NCBI RefSeq assembly: GCF_039872745.1
Contig: NZ_JBDPZD010000003.1
Location: forward strand, 516,641 to 580,640
From: Pelomonas paludis
Lineage (GTDB): Bacteria; Pseudomonadota; Gammaproteobacteria; Burkholderiales; Burkholderiaceae_C
DNA: 64,000 bases
Reading direction: 5' to 3'
Of this stretch, positions 63,926 to 64,000 are shown one piece after another. The notes under the pieces are model-generated. The model searched no databases, was not told where the DNA came from, and worked only from the letters and a program-made list of their open reading frames with translations. Both the position numbers and the translations under genes were made by a program. Position 1 is the stretch's first letter, and every line of letters starts with the position of its first letter.

Positions 63926-64000
63926 ATGAAGAAGTCCCCGAAGTTTTCACCCGAGGTGCGCGAGCGCGCGGTACGTATGGTGCTGGAGCACCGCGGCGAG
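63926..64000 (+). CDS. IS3-family transposase OrfA, 3' end outside window
   Basis: Only the first 25 codons are visible: MKKSPKFSPEVRERAVRMVL, then EHRGE. This is the usual start of the helix-turn-helix OrfA of IS3-family elements. GGAG lies 4-5 nt before the ATG. Confidence 0.8.
   Translation, partial: MKKSPKFSPEVRERAVRMVLEHRGE

Larger units (their letters stand above)
63895..64000 (+). mobile_element. IS3-family insertion sequence, left end (runs off the window)
   Basis: Begins at the TG of TGAGGAGGCTCC (63895), the expected 5'-TG terminus of IS3-type inverted repeats, and contains the first codons of its OrfA. It interrupts the Tn3 transposase gene. The right end lies outside the window. 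Confidence 0.65.

Overview
The window reads as a chromosomal segment of a GC-rich betaproteobacterium of the order Burkholderiales, probably in the Leptothrix/Rubrivivax/Roseateles neighbourhood. The main clues are two PEP-CTERM proteins, an arginine-type elongation factor P next to its rhamnosyltransferase EarP, a CTGT-N8-CCAG type LexA box, the tmk-holB-pilZ-tatD gene order, and a DUF4936 gene beside ygfZ. The genus is an inference. Most of the window is core chromosome; only the right end (about 61.7-64 kb) is clearly mobile.

Layout. 0-8.5 kb: a PEP-CTERM protein cut by the left edge, a thioesterase-acetyltransferase fusion, a 1,615-residue CheB-CheR-PAS-kinase-receiver hybrid, and an Xaa-Pro aminopeptidase. 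8.8-12.5 kb: a secreted GH8 glycosidase (probably xylan-active), a degenerate HD-GYP protein and a secreted esterase. 12.5-19.9 kb: a livKHMGF-type ABC transporter operon, a second PEP-CTERM gene convergent with it, and glutaryl-CoA dehydrogenase. 19.9-28.8 kb: a carbohydrate locus with a TonB-dependent receptor, a LacI-type regulator, a GH94 phosphorylase, a GPH-type symporter and gluconokinase. Three near-identical palindromes (GGATAGCGCTATCC type) lie in its two promoter regions. A GH94 enzyme with gluconokinase fits cellobionic acid catabolism: uptake, phosphorolysis to glucose 1-phosphate plus gluconate, then gluconate phosphorylation.

28.8-44.5 kb: housekeeping genes, namely ygfZ, mltG-tmk-holB-pilZ-tatD, efp and earP, uvrC-lipoprotein-pgsA, an HU gene, tRNA-Val, ppiD, tRNA-His, lexA with two tandem SOS boxes, and an asparaginase. 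44.5-52.5 kb: an ohr/ohrR peroxide-defence pair, a pseudouridine synthase with a DMT exporter, a quinone oxidoreductase, a PAS histidine kinase, a CBS protein and aroC. 52.5-60.9 kb: an unusual membrane-anchored repeat protein, the gcvT-gcvH-gcvP operon under a tandem glycine riboswitch, a lipid A acyltransferase and exonuclease III.

60.9-64 kb: an Aer-like PAS sensor that lacks its signalling half, then a Tn3-family transposase gene whose 5' part is interrupted by an IS3-family element running off the right edge. This is a nested insertion.

No CRISPR array, rRNA or prophage was seen. The items I consider most worth following up are the cellobionate regulon with its operator set, the seven-fold repeat protein at 52.5-54.2 kb, the HD-less HD-GYP protein and the transposon junction.
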